This document shows positions 12,220-25,600 of a stretch of 64,000 nt of DNA, piece after piece (position 1 is the stretch's first letter; every line of letters begins with the position of its first letter). The position numbers and the translations under genes were made by a program. A model generated the notes under the pieces. The model was not told the origin of the DNA. It saw only the letters and a program-made list of their open reading frames with translations, and ran no database searches. This stretch comes from Montifringilla adamsi (taxonomy: Eukaryota > Chordata > Aves > Passeriformes > Passeridae): positions 7,915,371 through 7,979,370 of the forward strand of contig JAGGNK010008781.1 of NCBI GenBank assembly GCA_017590115.1, read 5' to 3'.

Positions 12220-15200
12220 ACAATTGAAAGCTTTTATTGTGATACCTTGAATAGATACAGTATAGTGAAACAACAAATGATGTACAGTATTGCAAGGACA
12301 AAACAGCAACACAGCCATGTCACCTGTAAAAGAAAGCGTTTTTAAAGAGTTTAAGAAACAATGAGGCACAACTCAACTGCCATTTATGACTCATGCTTTA
12401 GACCTTAAACCACTTGTAACAGTCCTTTTAAAAGAAACCTCTGAAGCATCTGTTCCTTTTCCAGTAAGTGTTTATACTGCTGGTTGGCTTAACATGAGTC
12501 TCAGTGAAGTCCAATAAAGTGTCCAAGAAGTTTAACAATAATTTGACAGCTTCTTCCTCTCATGGCCAATATCCAAGGCTGGAGATGAGTGAAGTTTGGT
12601 CTGTGAGTCTGGAGGTCACTGCTGCTGCAATCTGGCTGCTGAGATGAGTGGGCACGAGGAGCCCTATGAACGGCTTGGAGGGAAGTGCATGGCCACCAAC
12701 CCTGGCACCCAGCCTTGGGGAACTCTTGCACTGATCCACCAGCAGGAAATACAGATGACCTTTGGTTATGGGTCCAGTGGGGACTCAGTCAGAACCTCTG
12801 AGGCCAGTTTTTTACTCAAAGAAATGTCATAACCCATATTCCCTCTCCTCTCCCAAGGACTGCAAGCACAAAGGCACACCACCCACACTGGTCACTCTGC
12901 TGGGCCTTGCTACTGGGACATTAAGATGGAGCCATAACAATCTTCCTTCACACAGTTTGCCATTGTACAGCTTACAACCAACAAGGGAAATTCAGATCCT
13001 GGCCCTTTTAACTGGCAGATAAGATTACCAGGCCACTAAAAAGATACAGCAGGAGTGGTTAGGCTGAGCAATCCCTCACCAAATTCTGCAGCTGATTTCA
13101 CAGCAAGTTTGCAATGTGACAGGATTTTTATACATGGCAGCACTGCCTTTTAGTAATCAAGAAAGTACTTAAAATAACCAGCCAAAGAAAAACTCTAGGG
13201 TTTGGAGGCAGACCCAGTCCTGGAAAACCATTGTTATAACCATTATTTTGGACCTAGACAGAGAATGTGTGGTCAGATTACTAAAGTCACACCAAATTAT
13301 GATTAATTACTTTAGGACAGGCATGGTGCTTTAGAGGTTCAGTGAAAAAAAACTTTCAATACATGTACATTTTTGCTAGCAAATTCCTATGCATCCCAAT
13401 GAACATTTCTTCTAAGCCAGCTCATAGTCAGTTCATTTGGTCCAAGAAAGAGCCAGCAAGAAACAAAGGTTCACAAAAGCTTTTTGTTACAATTTATAAA
13501 AAACAAAATACAAAATAAATGTTAAGACCAAAAATAACCAGTACAAGTAACAAAAGTGCTCAAGTTGGAGGGGAAGTAAACTTGCCCAGAGCAAACACAT
13601 ACAAACTTTAAATATAATCTTTAATATATTACAAAAATTGGTTAGAGGGAAAATGCTTTAGTAAAATTTTTTTTTCAAGTAAGTTTATTTTTCTTTCAAA
13701 TGACTGCTGGAGGGTTCAGTGACCAGACTGACCCCTTCACATCAGCCAGCAGTCATTGCTATCTGGATTCAACTTTCACCAAAACCAATAACAAGAATTC
13801 TCTGTATCTTTATGAGGGGAGAAAATAACCATTGATGCTGCCAAACAGCATGAGAAGAAAATTCACATATTCCCTCAAAAGAATAAGCCTCAAGAATTGT
13901 TACATGGCAGCATAAAATAGTGATTCTGTACTAGTTCTACTCTTTTTACTCCTTCTAAGTATCCACTCTTAATAAAAGACCAAAAAGAATATTGCTTTGT
14001 TTGGTTCTCTTAAAAGCCATAAACATCACATATAGGTCATTAACTCTTTATGCCAGTAGTCTGAAGCTCTATGTGCTAAGCACTTGAAGTCCCAACCTTT
14101 GGCATCAAAGTTAATTAAGGTTTTGGTGAAAATGTCCAGTTTGAAATATAAATAATGCACTGAAGAAAGAGGTTGAATTTCTAAGAATAAGACTGTGTTA
14201 CAGACAGCATTAGCTTGCTAACAAGAGCTAGCCAAACCCCCAATTTTGGAGAGAAAAATCTTTAATACTTTACATATTTTCTTTAATTTCAGCTCTCTCT
14301 GGAAAAGCAGCCATTACTTTTGCCTTCAGTCCAGTGTACTGCTTCAGCAAGTCTGCAGCCAGGAAATAAGAAAAGCCCAAAGATACACAAACCTCACACA
14401 AGCTGTTCACAAGTATCAACATTGCAACAGGACTTAGAAGCCAACACAAACTTTTTGCTGATAGAAGTTTTAGTGCCTTCCTTGTTGGCAACATACATTG
14501 CAATGGTGGAAAAAAAAATCCCAAGAATTCCAGGTCAAAAAGAGCACGAGACAGGCAACATCCAAGCCCATCTTGCATCAATGGCATTGTTAAAAATGAG
14601 ACCTGATGTGAACATGAAGTAGCAATGTGCAAGCCACAAAATCCAGGTTGAATGTAACTGTACCACCTCAGGCCTCTGGACTGAAACCCAACAGCTTGAA
14701 CTACTTCCCCAACTCTTACATTTTTAATTCATGGGTATCAATCATGACAACGTCTGGCAGGCAGTTTAGCCAGCCTGCATCACAGACAATGTGTACGCTG
14801 GGGAGAATGCTCCTCTCACTCCTTCCCACAAAAACACTGGAAAGCTGGTTTTAAAGATTTGTATTGCCCCTACCCATTGGCATAATTTTTCATGTCTGAC
14901 AATTTCTAAAGTGCAGCAGAGTTCAGAAAGCCTATGAGAGATTCCCAAAAACAGAACAGCAGCAGCAGCACCTGTGATTAATTTCACAGGTGCCATATTA
15001 GAATTGTTATTGAGAGAAAGGGATTTCATATTGCAAGGCTTCTGTATTGTTCGGTTATAGGACTTATGTAGTGTTAAAGGGTTTTTTTCCAAACAGTTTG
15101 TCCTCAAGCAGTAAAAAGATTAACATACAAAAAGTCTGTAGAGACTATTTAATTTGAAAATTAAGTTAGCAAATTTATGTAGAGCGTTTCTTTCACAGTT

Positions 15201-16548
15201 GCTCAGTTTGCATACACAGATACCAACAGCTCATATTGTGCATATACTTTCCAGAAGTTTCTCTCATTAACTGATTCCATTAAAGAAACAGCATGAGAAC
15301 AAAAGAGAAGGTGAGTTTCATATAAATTTTTAGTATAAAAAGATACTTGGGGATGATTTAGCCAGCAAACCGGGAAACCCTTTCCCCACCCCCAAATTTT
15401 AAAAACTATTTTACTATTTTATTTTATGAAAAAACAAGTCAAACTTCCCTTGCCTCTTATTACTCTTCCTTTTCCTACAGGTACTATATTAATTTTCATG
15501 TCATAGGCTCTGGCCATTTCTCACAAAAATAAATATTTTTGTTCAAATGTAGCAGAAGCAGAAGACTTCAACAAGTTTCCTTGACATCAACCTCTTTGTC
15601 CAGTGCATTAGGACTATACAGTTACATGGAACCAGCCATAAAACTTTACTGATGCACAAGTCCCTGTTACTGGCAAAGGTACAGTACCAAAACTTTGTTT
15701 TTTCCTAATATACCAACTAATTTTTTTTTTCAAAATAGAAGATGCATATATTTTTCTGTCTTTTTAATCTTGCAAGCTATAGTTTTATAAATTTTTTATC
15801 CAGCAAACTCCTTAGGGAATATGTTGGTCTTAAAGGAACATATTCTATAGCATTATTGATTTAAAATCTTTCCATGTTATTTCATTAAGATACCAAGCCT
15901 CTGGCATAACTTTTCCAAACAGCTTGAGACCTGCTAACTTCAGTCAGTGCAATTGTAATCTTTTTGAAGTGAGCACTGTACCTTTAACCAATTCACCTAC
16001 AAGATGTACATAGGTTGTGGTACACTCAATTTGAAAAAAGAAATTAATAACTACAATACTGCATCCTCTTCACTGCCAAACACATCAGAAATTGCTACAT
16101 ATAAAAAAGCACCCCATCCCATACATTCTTTCAGACTGCTCAGGGACAGAACTTCTACAGGACTGGAGTGTAGGTGTTTAGGCAAGAAGCATGCACAGCA
16201 GAAGTAGCATTAAAGGCATAGGTCAGAGAGAGATGCTAACCAGTAAAATCTGTTTTCAATTAGTGAACTGTTTCTCTAGTCTGAGAGAGTTTAGAAAAAG
16301 GTCATCCAAAATGTTCCAAAACAACTGTTCACACAATAATACACGTACAAAAAGAGGGAACTTACACAAGGAGAAAAGGCAAACATGGCCTGAAATAGCC
16401 ACTTACACTACACTACTCATTTGTGAGGTTTCAGAGTTCAGTGATATTCTCAGGGCCACTCTAGCCAAGCTCTTCCTTTACTTTGCATTAGTCTTTGTAA
16501 AGCCTGTTCCACAGAATATAGTCCAAACAGAAGGAAAAAGGTTGTGGT
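12220..16548 (-). other. YPEL1: YPEL1 3'UTR (terminal exon)
   Basis: The YPEL1 stop codon at 16549-16551 is followed on the minus strand by about 4.3 kb of AT-rich DNA with no splice-like structure I can identify. It ends at a canonical AATAAA with a GU-rich downstream stretch. A 3'UTR of several kilobases is in keeping with vertebrate YPEL1 mRNAs. Internal minus-strand AATAAA motifs at 13684-13689 and 15418-15423 could give shorter isoforms. ORFs in this interval, on either strand, have no recognisable product. Confidence 0.7.
12233..12238 (-). terminator. YPEL1: YPEL1 poly(A) signal
   Basis: AATAAA on the minus strand. The bases that follow on that strand contain a T/G-rich stretch (TTGTTTTGTTGGGTT) within about 30 nt, the expected downstream element. 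Cleavage would fall near 12,220. Confidence 0.7.
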
Positions 16549-16638
16549 TCACTCCCAGCCATTGTCTTTTATCATGTGGGCAAGTTCAATGATAAATTTT
16601 CCTTCTTTGTATTTCTGACTGCTCTCAAAAGCATGTTC
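16549..16638 (-). CDS. YPEL1: YPEL1 exon 5: residues 91-119 and stop
   Basis: The acceptor TTTTCAG precedes GAACATGCT. The exon encodes [15 protein letters not shown] and on to the end KDNGWE followed by TGA at 16551-16549. The C-terminal Glu is the YPEL1 state. The exon continues into the long 3'UTR. Confidence 0.97.
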   Translation of the reverse strand, partial: EHAFESSQKYKEGKFIIELAHMIKDNGWE

Positions 16639-19600
16639 CTGAAAAGGAAAAAAAAAAAAAACCCAAAAAATCAAGACAACACTGAATTAAGTTCAGGAAA
16701 TTAAGTGTTTTAAACATCAAACTTACAATAAAAATACAAACCAGGAGCCATTACAGTTAACAACCTACATTGGTTATACCGAGTAAGGGGAAGGAGGGGA
16801 AAAAAAGAGAGGTTGAAAAGCACTGAGAAGGAAACAGAAGCGAACTTCTCCTAAGTGGAATCAGCAGATCTACTGCACAGACCTTGCTGTAGAACTGATC
16901 ATGTTCTCTCTCTGCTTGGGGAATTTTAATGCTTTTGAAAGTGAAGGTTAGGAAATGGAATGTTATTTATTTATTCCCAGAAGTAATGAAAATAGGGAAT
17001 GCAAACCTCTTCAAAAGCTCTTCTTTATATTCATTATGACAGGAAATGCATTAGGACAATTTCTAAGATCTGAAACTACACTGAATCAGTGAAAATCCTA
17101 CCCAGAATCCAAGATTTTCAAAACCTCAAACTTGCAACACAGCTGCAAGTGCACAGGTAATTTTTCAAACAACAGAATCGAGTCCACACTATTTGCAAAC
17201 AGAGTAATATGCTCAGTACTGCTTATTGTAATTAATATTTTTGCTGTATCACCAACTTTTGCAGTCCATGACACTACCGACTCACTTTGACAATTTCTCC
17301 CACCTGGTTTACTGCACATGTGCTTGAGAGTCTTGCAAAAAGATTACCAAATACAGAAATCTTAGGCAGCTGTAATAGCACATATAGCTCATGCTTGATT
17401 TGCAGTCCAGAATAAAATTATTATCTGCTGCAACATTTCTGCAGATGCAAGGAAGCAAGACTACATTAGAGCCTGAAGTACACAAAAGCACCAGAGCTAA
17501 CTCACATAAACCATCAGCAAAGGTGCTACTCAATGGCTACTCAAACATCTGTGCTTCAACATGCAAATATTTATTGAGGATTTAAGTATATTACTTACAT
17601 ATTTCCATCCAAGAGTGGTTTTACAGTTTTCACAATAGATATCTGCTACAGCATGTAAACCTGTCAGAAGAACTCTCTCCTCTGCTGGACCACAGCCCAC
17701 ATTTACCCTGAAAAAAAGGGAGAAATTATGTTAAGATATGAGAGTGTTGCTTTTCTTACTGTTCTCCAGCTATTCTTCTGCGGACGAAAAATAGTTTTAA
17801 AAATGCCTAAGTTATTCAATGCTGCAAAAGTAACTTCCTCTGTTACACTGAGCAGAAGGACAGAAAGAAAAAAGCGGTTTGTTTTTTGTTTTTAAGTGGC
17901 TGCGGTGTCACTGTTGGTGATACTCACTTACTGCCAGCAACAAAGATAAGCTAAATAGTTAAACTTCCAGAGAACAGAACACTACACAGTAACTGGACAC
18001 TTCTACAGTTTCAGGCTTTACTTCAAAAACTATTTGAGACCTCTCTAATGGAAGTCTGTACCAGTGAATCACCACCAACAGCTGAATTTAGAACCAGCTC
18101 CAAAATAGCAGCAAGAAAAAAGCCTCATAAATATTTCTTTGCTACTGATCAGCAGACTAAGCTCTGATGAACAAACAGCAATTTCAAAACAAAACATCCC
18201 TTGAAGTACTGCATCAAGCCAGTTTTTCCACAAATGAGTCTATGCAGAAAACATGAGGCAAGACTAAACCAAGTTTTTAGACAGTTTTAAATATGAGCAA
18301 AATTTTTGCCATTTTTGCTGCTGTAGTACCAGATTCTTCCTATTGGAATTATAGCAGAAATCCCAACTCACCACTGAAGGACTACATATTAAAAGAATTT
18401 CAAGGATCTGCAATCAAATCCTTTGCAGTTACAGTTCCATTATCCTGGTCAAAAATAGACCAGGACACTCAACTGTATCTTTTTCAAAATGCTGCAACAC
18501 AAAAAACTGCTGAAAAATTAAGACTAAAATGCAATCCTGCATGTAAAAAAATTAAAATACACCCATTAACAAATGCAAAGAGCCTCCTATCAAGGGAAGG
18601 ACATGCCTAAGATTGCAAATACTAGGCTTGATAAGATCACAGAGACCTCTTGCCTCTAGCACATTTGCAATATTCAAGGTCATTAAAGATGTACCAAGTT
18701 TACTGAAACATTAACCTGTAAATGTATCCAACTGTCAGACTGGGAAATTCTTTAGACCACAGCAGAGTTGTCTAAAGAAAATTTACAGTCACTCAATATC
18801 TTGTGACTTCTGGAGTATCTCAGAATGGCAGCTCCTCTCAAGACAGCTACCATTACATCGACAAAAGGAATTTCACGTTAACACGCACTCCTAATCCTTC
18901 AGCTCTTAGCAGAATTACTTAAAACATAAGATAAACTAGTATATGTGCAAAGGAATGCTTCAGAATCAGCCCAGGAGCTCTTTAATAACTATTGCTGGTG
19001 AGTAAAGCCAGCATTAAAAAGAACAGTGCAAAGTGCAGCTATGTTAATTCCAACTGTTTTCCCTTTGGGAAGCACAAAGTTACACTCTGCAGGTGGTGTG
19101 CAGAACCATAACCACATACTTACACAGAATTGAAGAGGTAGGCTCGTCCCTGGCTTCCCTGGAAGGACTGCATAAAGAAAAAAAAAAAAAAAGAAATTGC
19201 ACATGTTAAAAACACAATCCCCACCAAACAAAAAAATAGTTCCAGAAGGGTAAGTAAACATATAATGATTACACAGATATAAACTATTTCAGATTAATTA
19301 CTTTATACTAGTTCTTTATAGGAAAGTCTGGTCAAACAAGTTTTCATCTACATTAGATTTTTAATAATGATTTTATTTTACTTTGTTAAGTGTTATTGCT
19401 CAAAATTCAACATCCATAATGCAAGCAAAACATAGTTTTTTCCTACCCCACTGGAAGATATCAATACTCATTTTCCTAGACATCCTTCATGCTAATTGAA
19501 ATAATCTGCTTTTAACTCAAAGGGAATTACTCCCATCTCCTCTGTCTTCCCCTGCTGCAGCCAAAAGATTATTTATTTCAATTTAATTGCATCATTTGAT

Positions 19601-22600
19601 ATAAGAGCAATGAAATTCTGGACCAAGCATAAAACCAGCATACTGCACTCAGGAAATGCATCTGATCAGTTTAAAATTCACAGATAAACTCAGCTTCATT
19701 TTAGTAAGACAACTCTTACCATTAAAAGCCTGACCACAGGCATATGCTTTCCAATCTCTCACATTCCTGATAAATGATGGACAAACAATGGCACTTAGAC
19801 TTTCTTGGCTGGTTCTAAATTAATGTTTTAGTTCAGAGCAGTAGCACAGTTTTGAATTAAAACCCCTAATCAGCCACACTTACTGAGGGCTGGTTTGGCT
19901 TGTGCAGCAGTTTCAGTGCCTGGGAACTGCACCCTTGATCCTTCTGAACCAACTAAACCAGCAGTTTTCCACGCACTCAGCAATGTTAATGCAGACACAG
20001 AGCTGAACCTGTGCTCAGGATGTGAGCTGCAGACATCCTGGGAGAGCTTGTGAGCAAACAGAGCCAGCCACAGGTAAAGCATTCCAAACCTGTGTCAGAC
20101 ACACCACTGCTTTCATCTGGCTCCTTCTGCAGTGAATTACTTGGTAATTTAGACACAGCCATTCTTTCCTCTCCAAACAGGATCACACTGGAACTGAGTT
20201 TTCCTTTCTTCTCTCTTCCATACTGTACTCCATTTAAAAAAAAATCTGTAAACTGTCTTAATTTCTTTTTTCTTTGAGCCTTTCCATTCTCTAACCTACT
20301 TTCAAAGAAAATTAACTACTCTATCCATTATGCAGAGAAAGTACAATTGTTTTTAAGAATCCCTGTGGTTCTAGTGTTGAATATCACAGACCAATTTTCA
20401 GAAGCCTGCATTAGATCAACATGGAAGGTTTTTAGAAGGAAAATATCAACCTGAATACTTTAGCATGGTTTTAGTAATACCAAGCATGAAATCATGGGCA
20501 GAAAGTCCTTTCTGCAATGGATTCTTCTCCTGACATGTATTTAGTTATATAATTACAAGTCATTTGACACTAAAATAGGTATTTTGCCACTTTACCAACT
20601 AGCAACACAACAACAGTAATTGTTGTCTTTTAATTACTCAGAATAGTGTGCAAAAAAATCCCCCCACCTTGTAAAAGGAAAATGCATATAAATTAACCCT
20701 TTTTTATCAACACTAACAAGATTATACTGCAACAGAGAATGATTAAAGAAATCCCTGGACTACTCCAGGTACCAGTAGTGCCAGAGTAGTTACATACAGC
20801 CCATACATGCTTGTAAAATCTCTAATATGAAAAATTCTACCTAACAGTTAATAGCACTAATATTTTATTATTTTAGCAACCATGTAAAAGAAGTATTGAG
20901 AGAACATATTACTGTTCAACACAAATACTTGAAGGGAGGTTGTAGCAAGGTGGGGTCAGTCTCCTCTCCCACCTAACAAGTGACAAGACCAGAGGAAATG
21001 GCCTCAGGTCACAGCAGGGGAGGTTTAGGTTGGGTACCAGGAAACATTTCTTCACCAAAAGGGTTGTCAAGCATTGGAACAGACTACCCAGGACAGTGGT
21101 GAAGTCACCATAGACACAGACATGGCACTTGGGACACGGTTTAGTGGTGGAAGACTTGTCACTGTTGGGTTTGTGGTTGGACTTTATGACCTTACAGGTC
21201 TTTTCCAACCTCAGTGATTCTAAGGAGGTTCTGCCTTTAGCAAAGACAAAAGAAAAAGCACTGTCTCCACCAGCCAGCACTACAAGTCTTGTTTTTCACC
21301 AGGCAAGGAAAACCAGATAGGCTGTGCAGGACAGTGAAAGCTGAAACTTCAGGCAGGACTGACCCTGAAAAGGGGAGACTTCGTTGAGAACAGTCTGAAC
21401 AGCTCTGTCAGAAAGTAATTCATCCTTACAGCTGCCTTTAAAACAAACAAATAAAAACCCCACCACTAGTTCAGTTCTCCTGAGATATTTAAACACACAT
21501 CACAAAACTGGCAGAGCAGTGCAGACCTACACTCTGCAGTTCCTACAGAATAACCAGGACTCTCTAGACTAGAGCCAGTAACAAACAGAGAATGCTTACT
21601 GCAGGTGAAAACAAAATCTCTTCAGATACAGACTCTTAAAAAATTCCCATTAACAAATGAGTAACTAGCCTGGGTAAACAACACATTAATCTAGAGAAAA
21701 CTACAGATGTGCAACTGCAAAATTTAAGAAAAAGTAAAGAAAACACTTCCAAAATTCTCTTATTCAGTAAGAAGTAAATGTAAAACTAGAACTCCCTTGT
21801 TTCATATACTTGAAATTATTAAAAAGAACTTCCAAAGCCATGATGACCATGATTTTTGGTTAAACTACTGTAAAAAGTCTTAAAATTAAAGAAGTTGCAG
21901 CTGTTTTCCCTTGCTCTAAAACTTCCATGTTGCAAGTTAGAATTCACAAATCCTTTTTCAAACAGCACCAAGAAATACTCTTTATTATCATGTGCTCGTT
22001 TCTCTATTTGTAAGTAATTACACACACCAGTCACATATAAATTAATATGATCGGTTGGGTTTTTTTGTCTGGACCTATACAACAATTTTTAAACTACTTA
22101 TATGCCATACCTGAAGTTCCCCAGCAGGCTGGGGAAGAAAAAAAAGACTCCAGAAAAAAAAACAAGAGTCAGGAGATCTTCTGGATGATCTTATGCAATT
22201 ATTTCTGCCAAGTTTATGTTTAGTCTTGACTTAGTATCACCTAATAAAAGCTCTCCTTTGACCCTGCATTTTTCAAAATTAAGCAGAGGGCAGTAACAGG
22301 ATGCCAGGAATAGCACAAAAAGCAGCTATTCCCCTCTCCTGTTTCATAAGCTGAAAAAAAATTCAAGCCAAATGAAATACAAACCACCGGCTGGAAAGCA
22401 CTGCTGTAGTTGTTTTTCTTTTCCTAATATATTTTTAAAGATGACTTGACTTTTCTTGCACCCTTTGCTTTGTTGCCCTAGATATACTGTACTCTTGGGG
22501 AAGAAAAAAAAGACTCCAAAAAAAAAAAAAAAAAAGCAAGGAGATCTTCTGGATGATCTTATGCAATTATTTCTGCCAAGTTTATGTTTAGTCTTGACTT

Positions 22601-25600
22601 AGTATCACCTAATAAAAGCTCTCCTTTGACCCTGCATTTTTCAAAATTAAGCAGAGGGCAGTAACAGGATGCCAGGAATAGCACAAAAAGCAGCTATTCC
22701 CCTCTCCTGTTTCATAAGCTGAAAAAAAATTCAAGCCAAATGAAATACAAACCACCGGCTGGAAAGCACTGCTGTAGTTGTTTTTCTTTTCCTAATATAT
22801 TTTTAAAGATGACTTGACTTTTCTTGCACCCTTTGCTTTGTTGCCCTAGATATACTTTTGCTTTGTTGCTCCTAGGCTTATTTTCCCTCAGAAATGGCCA
22901 TTACCTTCTAATTTTTAGGTTTATCAAGGTAGAGTGGAGGGAGAAGCAACACAGAATCTTTTCCTGTGACAGTGATTTTAGAAAGGAAGTGTGTTCACAA
23001 ACCTCTCACTGTGGAAAGCTCCTCCATTCCAGCCTTGCTTTCCATTCCCAGAGTATGACTGATGCATTTGATACCATCTTTTCTTACCCACACTCGTGTT
23101 TAGAGGCTGAGGATTGTATTTACATGCCACAGAACACTTGTTTCCTTGCCCAGCTGCAAAGAGCAAGTTCCTCCATGTTTACATCACTCAAGTAACTCGA
23201 CAGGAACCTGCAGCAACTTGTGTAACTGCATTCTGGAACACAGAACGTGGGTCCAGGCAACTCAGACTTCCCTTTAAAACCAGTGCCCAACCACATCATC
23301 TGTGTTCCACTGAGCACTGAACGGTGTGCAACCCAGCCATGCAGAACTCCTATACACTGACTGCAATAAAAGCACTGCAAGGACATCCAGTTTTAAATTC
23401 CCATGCCTTTTAATTATTACCAATCTCTTGTCAGCACCATTTGGCATTCAGTTTCTTATTCACATGAACAGCTGATACTTTTTTCCCCAAAACTGTATTC
23501 AAACACCACAAAAAGGTATAGATCTGTCACAGATGCATTCTCTTAATGGTGTAAGAAAGATTTATTATCAGAGTTCTACTTTCTGATGCATCCTACTACT
23601 ACAGATGGAAAGAGGACAATTCAGTTTGGTGCTTGAGCTGCTTGCTAAGTTGTAACTTGGCTATAAACAGAATATTTTGCATAACCAGAAAAAAATTAAT
23701 ATTGAACATTTGTTTTTACCAGCACTAGGTTTCTCACACTCTGCACTGTATGATGCAGTTATACTGATACAAATTTTAAGGGACTGACAGGTTGAACACC
23801 TTGTGTGTCAACTCCTCCAAGAAAATGAAAAAAAGTACTTTAAATGGCAGTGTCAAGGACTAACAGGCACAACTGTTCAAACCAGTCTCCAGACAAACCA
23901 CTTTCAGTAGAATAAACATCACCTATGCAAACACAAACTTTAACTGTGCAACATTTGTTCAGCACTCCCAAGATCACAAGCACTATACATAAATCAAAAC
24001 TAAAGCAGAACATTCTATTCAAACGGAGTCTTAAATATGTCTTACCCAGTAGAGAGGAATTAGAAGAAGGTGGCAAGTGTGATCAACTCTCATCAGTAAT
24101 GACTCACAGCAACCAGGATTTTCACTTAGAAGCTGGACAATTTATCAGTTCCACTAATAGCTGCAGTTGAACTTTAAACTTGGTACAAGGCTGCTTTTTC
24201 ATGGTCCTCAATTAGTAATACTGTATTGATTGATGAGTTAAATTATTCCGCAGAAAATCTGTATCTTTGACCAGTTACCGTTTATGCAGAGGGAAGTGTA
24301 AGATCTATCATGATTTCTTGTTTCAGCACAACTTTCTGGAAAGTATCCAGAACATCTAAAAGTATCAGCAATAATGTCCAACTGTGCTGTGTACAAACTG
24401 CAAGAACAGTTTGGAACTAGGATCTCTGCGAGTCATCTGCCAGACCTCTGTCACTGATACATGATGTAGCAAAGAAGCTTTATACGGGTTTCACTTGCAC
24501 ACACATGCAGAATTAGGTATGATCTATGCTTGTAAGTTAAACCCACCCTAACCTCTAACACCAGGAGTAGCTCTTTTACCCAGGAGGAAAGGAAATATCA
24601 GTCAAGCAGAACATGTATTTACTGCCCTAAGGCACAGCTGAAGGCATGGGTGGGGGAAGGGGTGCTACTGAAAAGCTTATGCCATCAGTTATTCCCCAGA
24701 GATGGGATTAGATTGCATGGCTAGAGATCATGCTCTGCAGCAAATATCCAGGGGAACTGCCATCTTAGCATGGACTGGGGACAAGGCAGGCCTTGTTCTG
24801 AGCAAGCCACAGGGGCATTACCAGTGTCTGCAAGCTACTCTAAACACAGAAATAAAATATTAAAGAAAGAAAATCAAAGAAGTCCATAGGTTTTCATCTG
24901 GTTTAATTTCCTTTCATCTGCCAGAGTTCCCTTTACAAGCTAAGACAGATCAAGCTGAATCAGTCCTCTGGACAAATAAGAAAATTTGGGAAATACAGAA
25001 AATTGTACTTGTTAGTGGCAGCATTCTTAAAGTAAACCAGAAACACAAGTGCTCTGATGTGTGAAATTATCTCCTCAGCAAGATGCACCAGAGAGTGTAA
25101 GGATATCCTCTCACTTCAAGACTTGCGACATAAATTCAGAAAACTGAATTCAACATAAGGTAAAGACAAAAAAAATTATCAGGGGAAAACCCCTACATTT
25201 GTTCCACTTGGTGTATCCCTCACATCCAACTCCTTAATAATGCAGACCACCAGCTGCTGCCCAGCTGCTTCCTAGGCAACTTCTAGAAGACTCCATGATA
25301 AATACTAATTTATTTTTAAAGTTTATTTCCATTCATGTATTTATTGAATTTGATAAAGCAAGTTACAAAGTTCAGTATGTAGAGAAGAGCCTTAAAAAAT
25401 TCTACCCAAAAAACTGCATGCCTGCAAACCTGGCAAATTATATTTCCCCAAAGTGAAGACTTTGTCATGCAGGACAAGTTATCTTGACCTATGCAGCTTC
25501 TTGAATGGATTTCAGAAATAATTATGTCAAAATACACAGAGTACAACACTTCCCTTGCACTTTCCAACTCCTTTAAGCCTTCAAATCTATTCTTGGATGT

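Noticed and set aside
20909..21280. 123-codon minus-strand ORF
   Set aside because: It is the antisense reading of the CR1 3' end, which on its proper strand is non-coding tail sequence.
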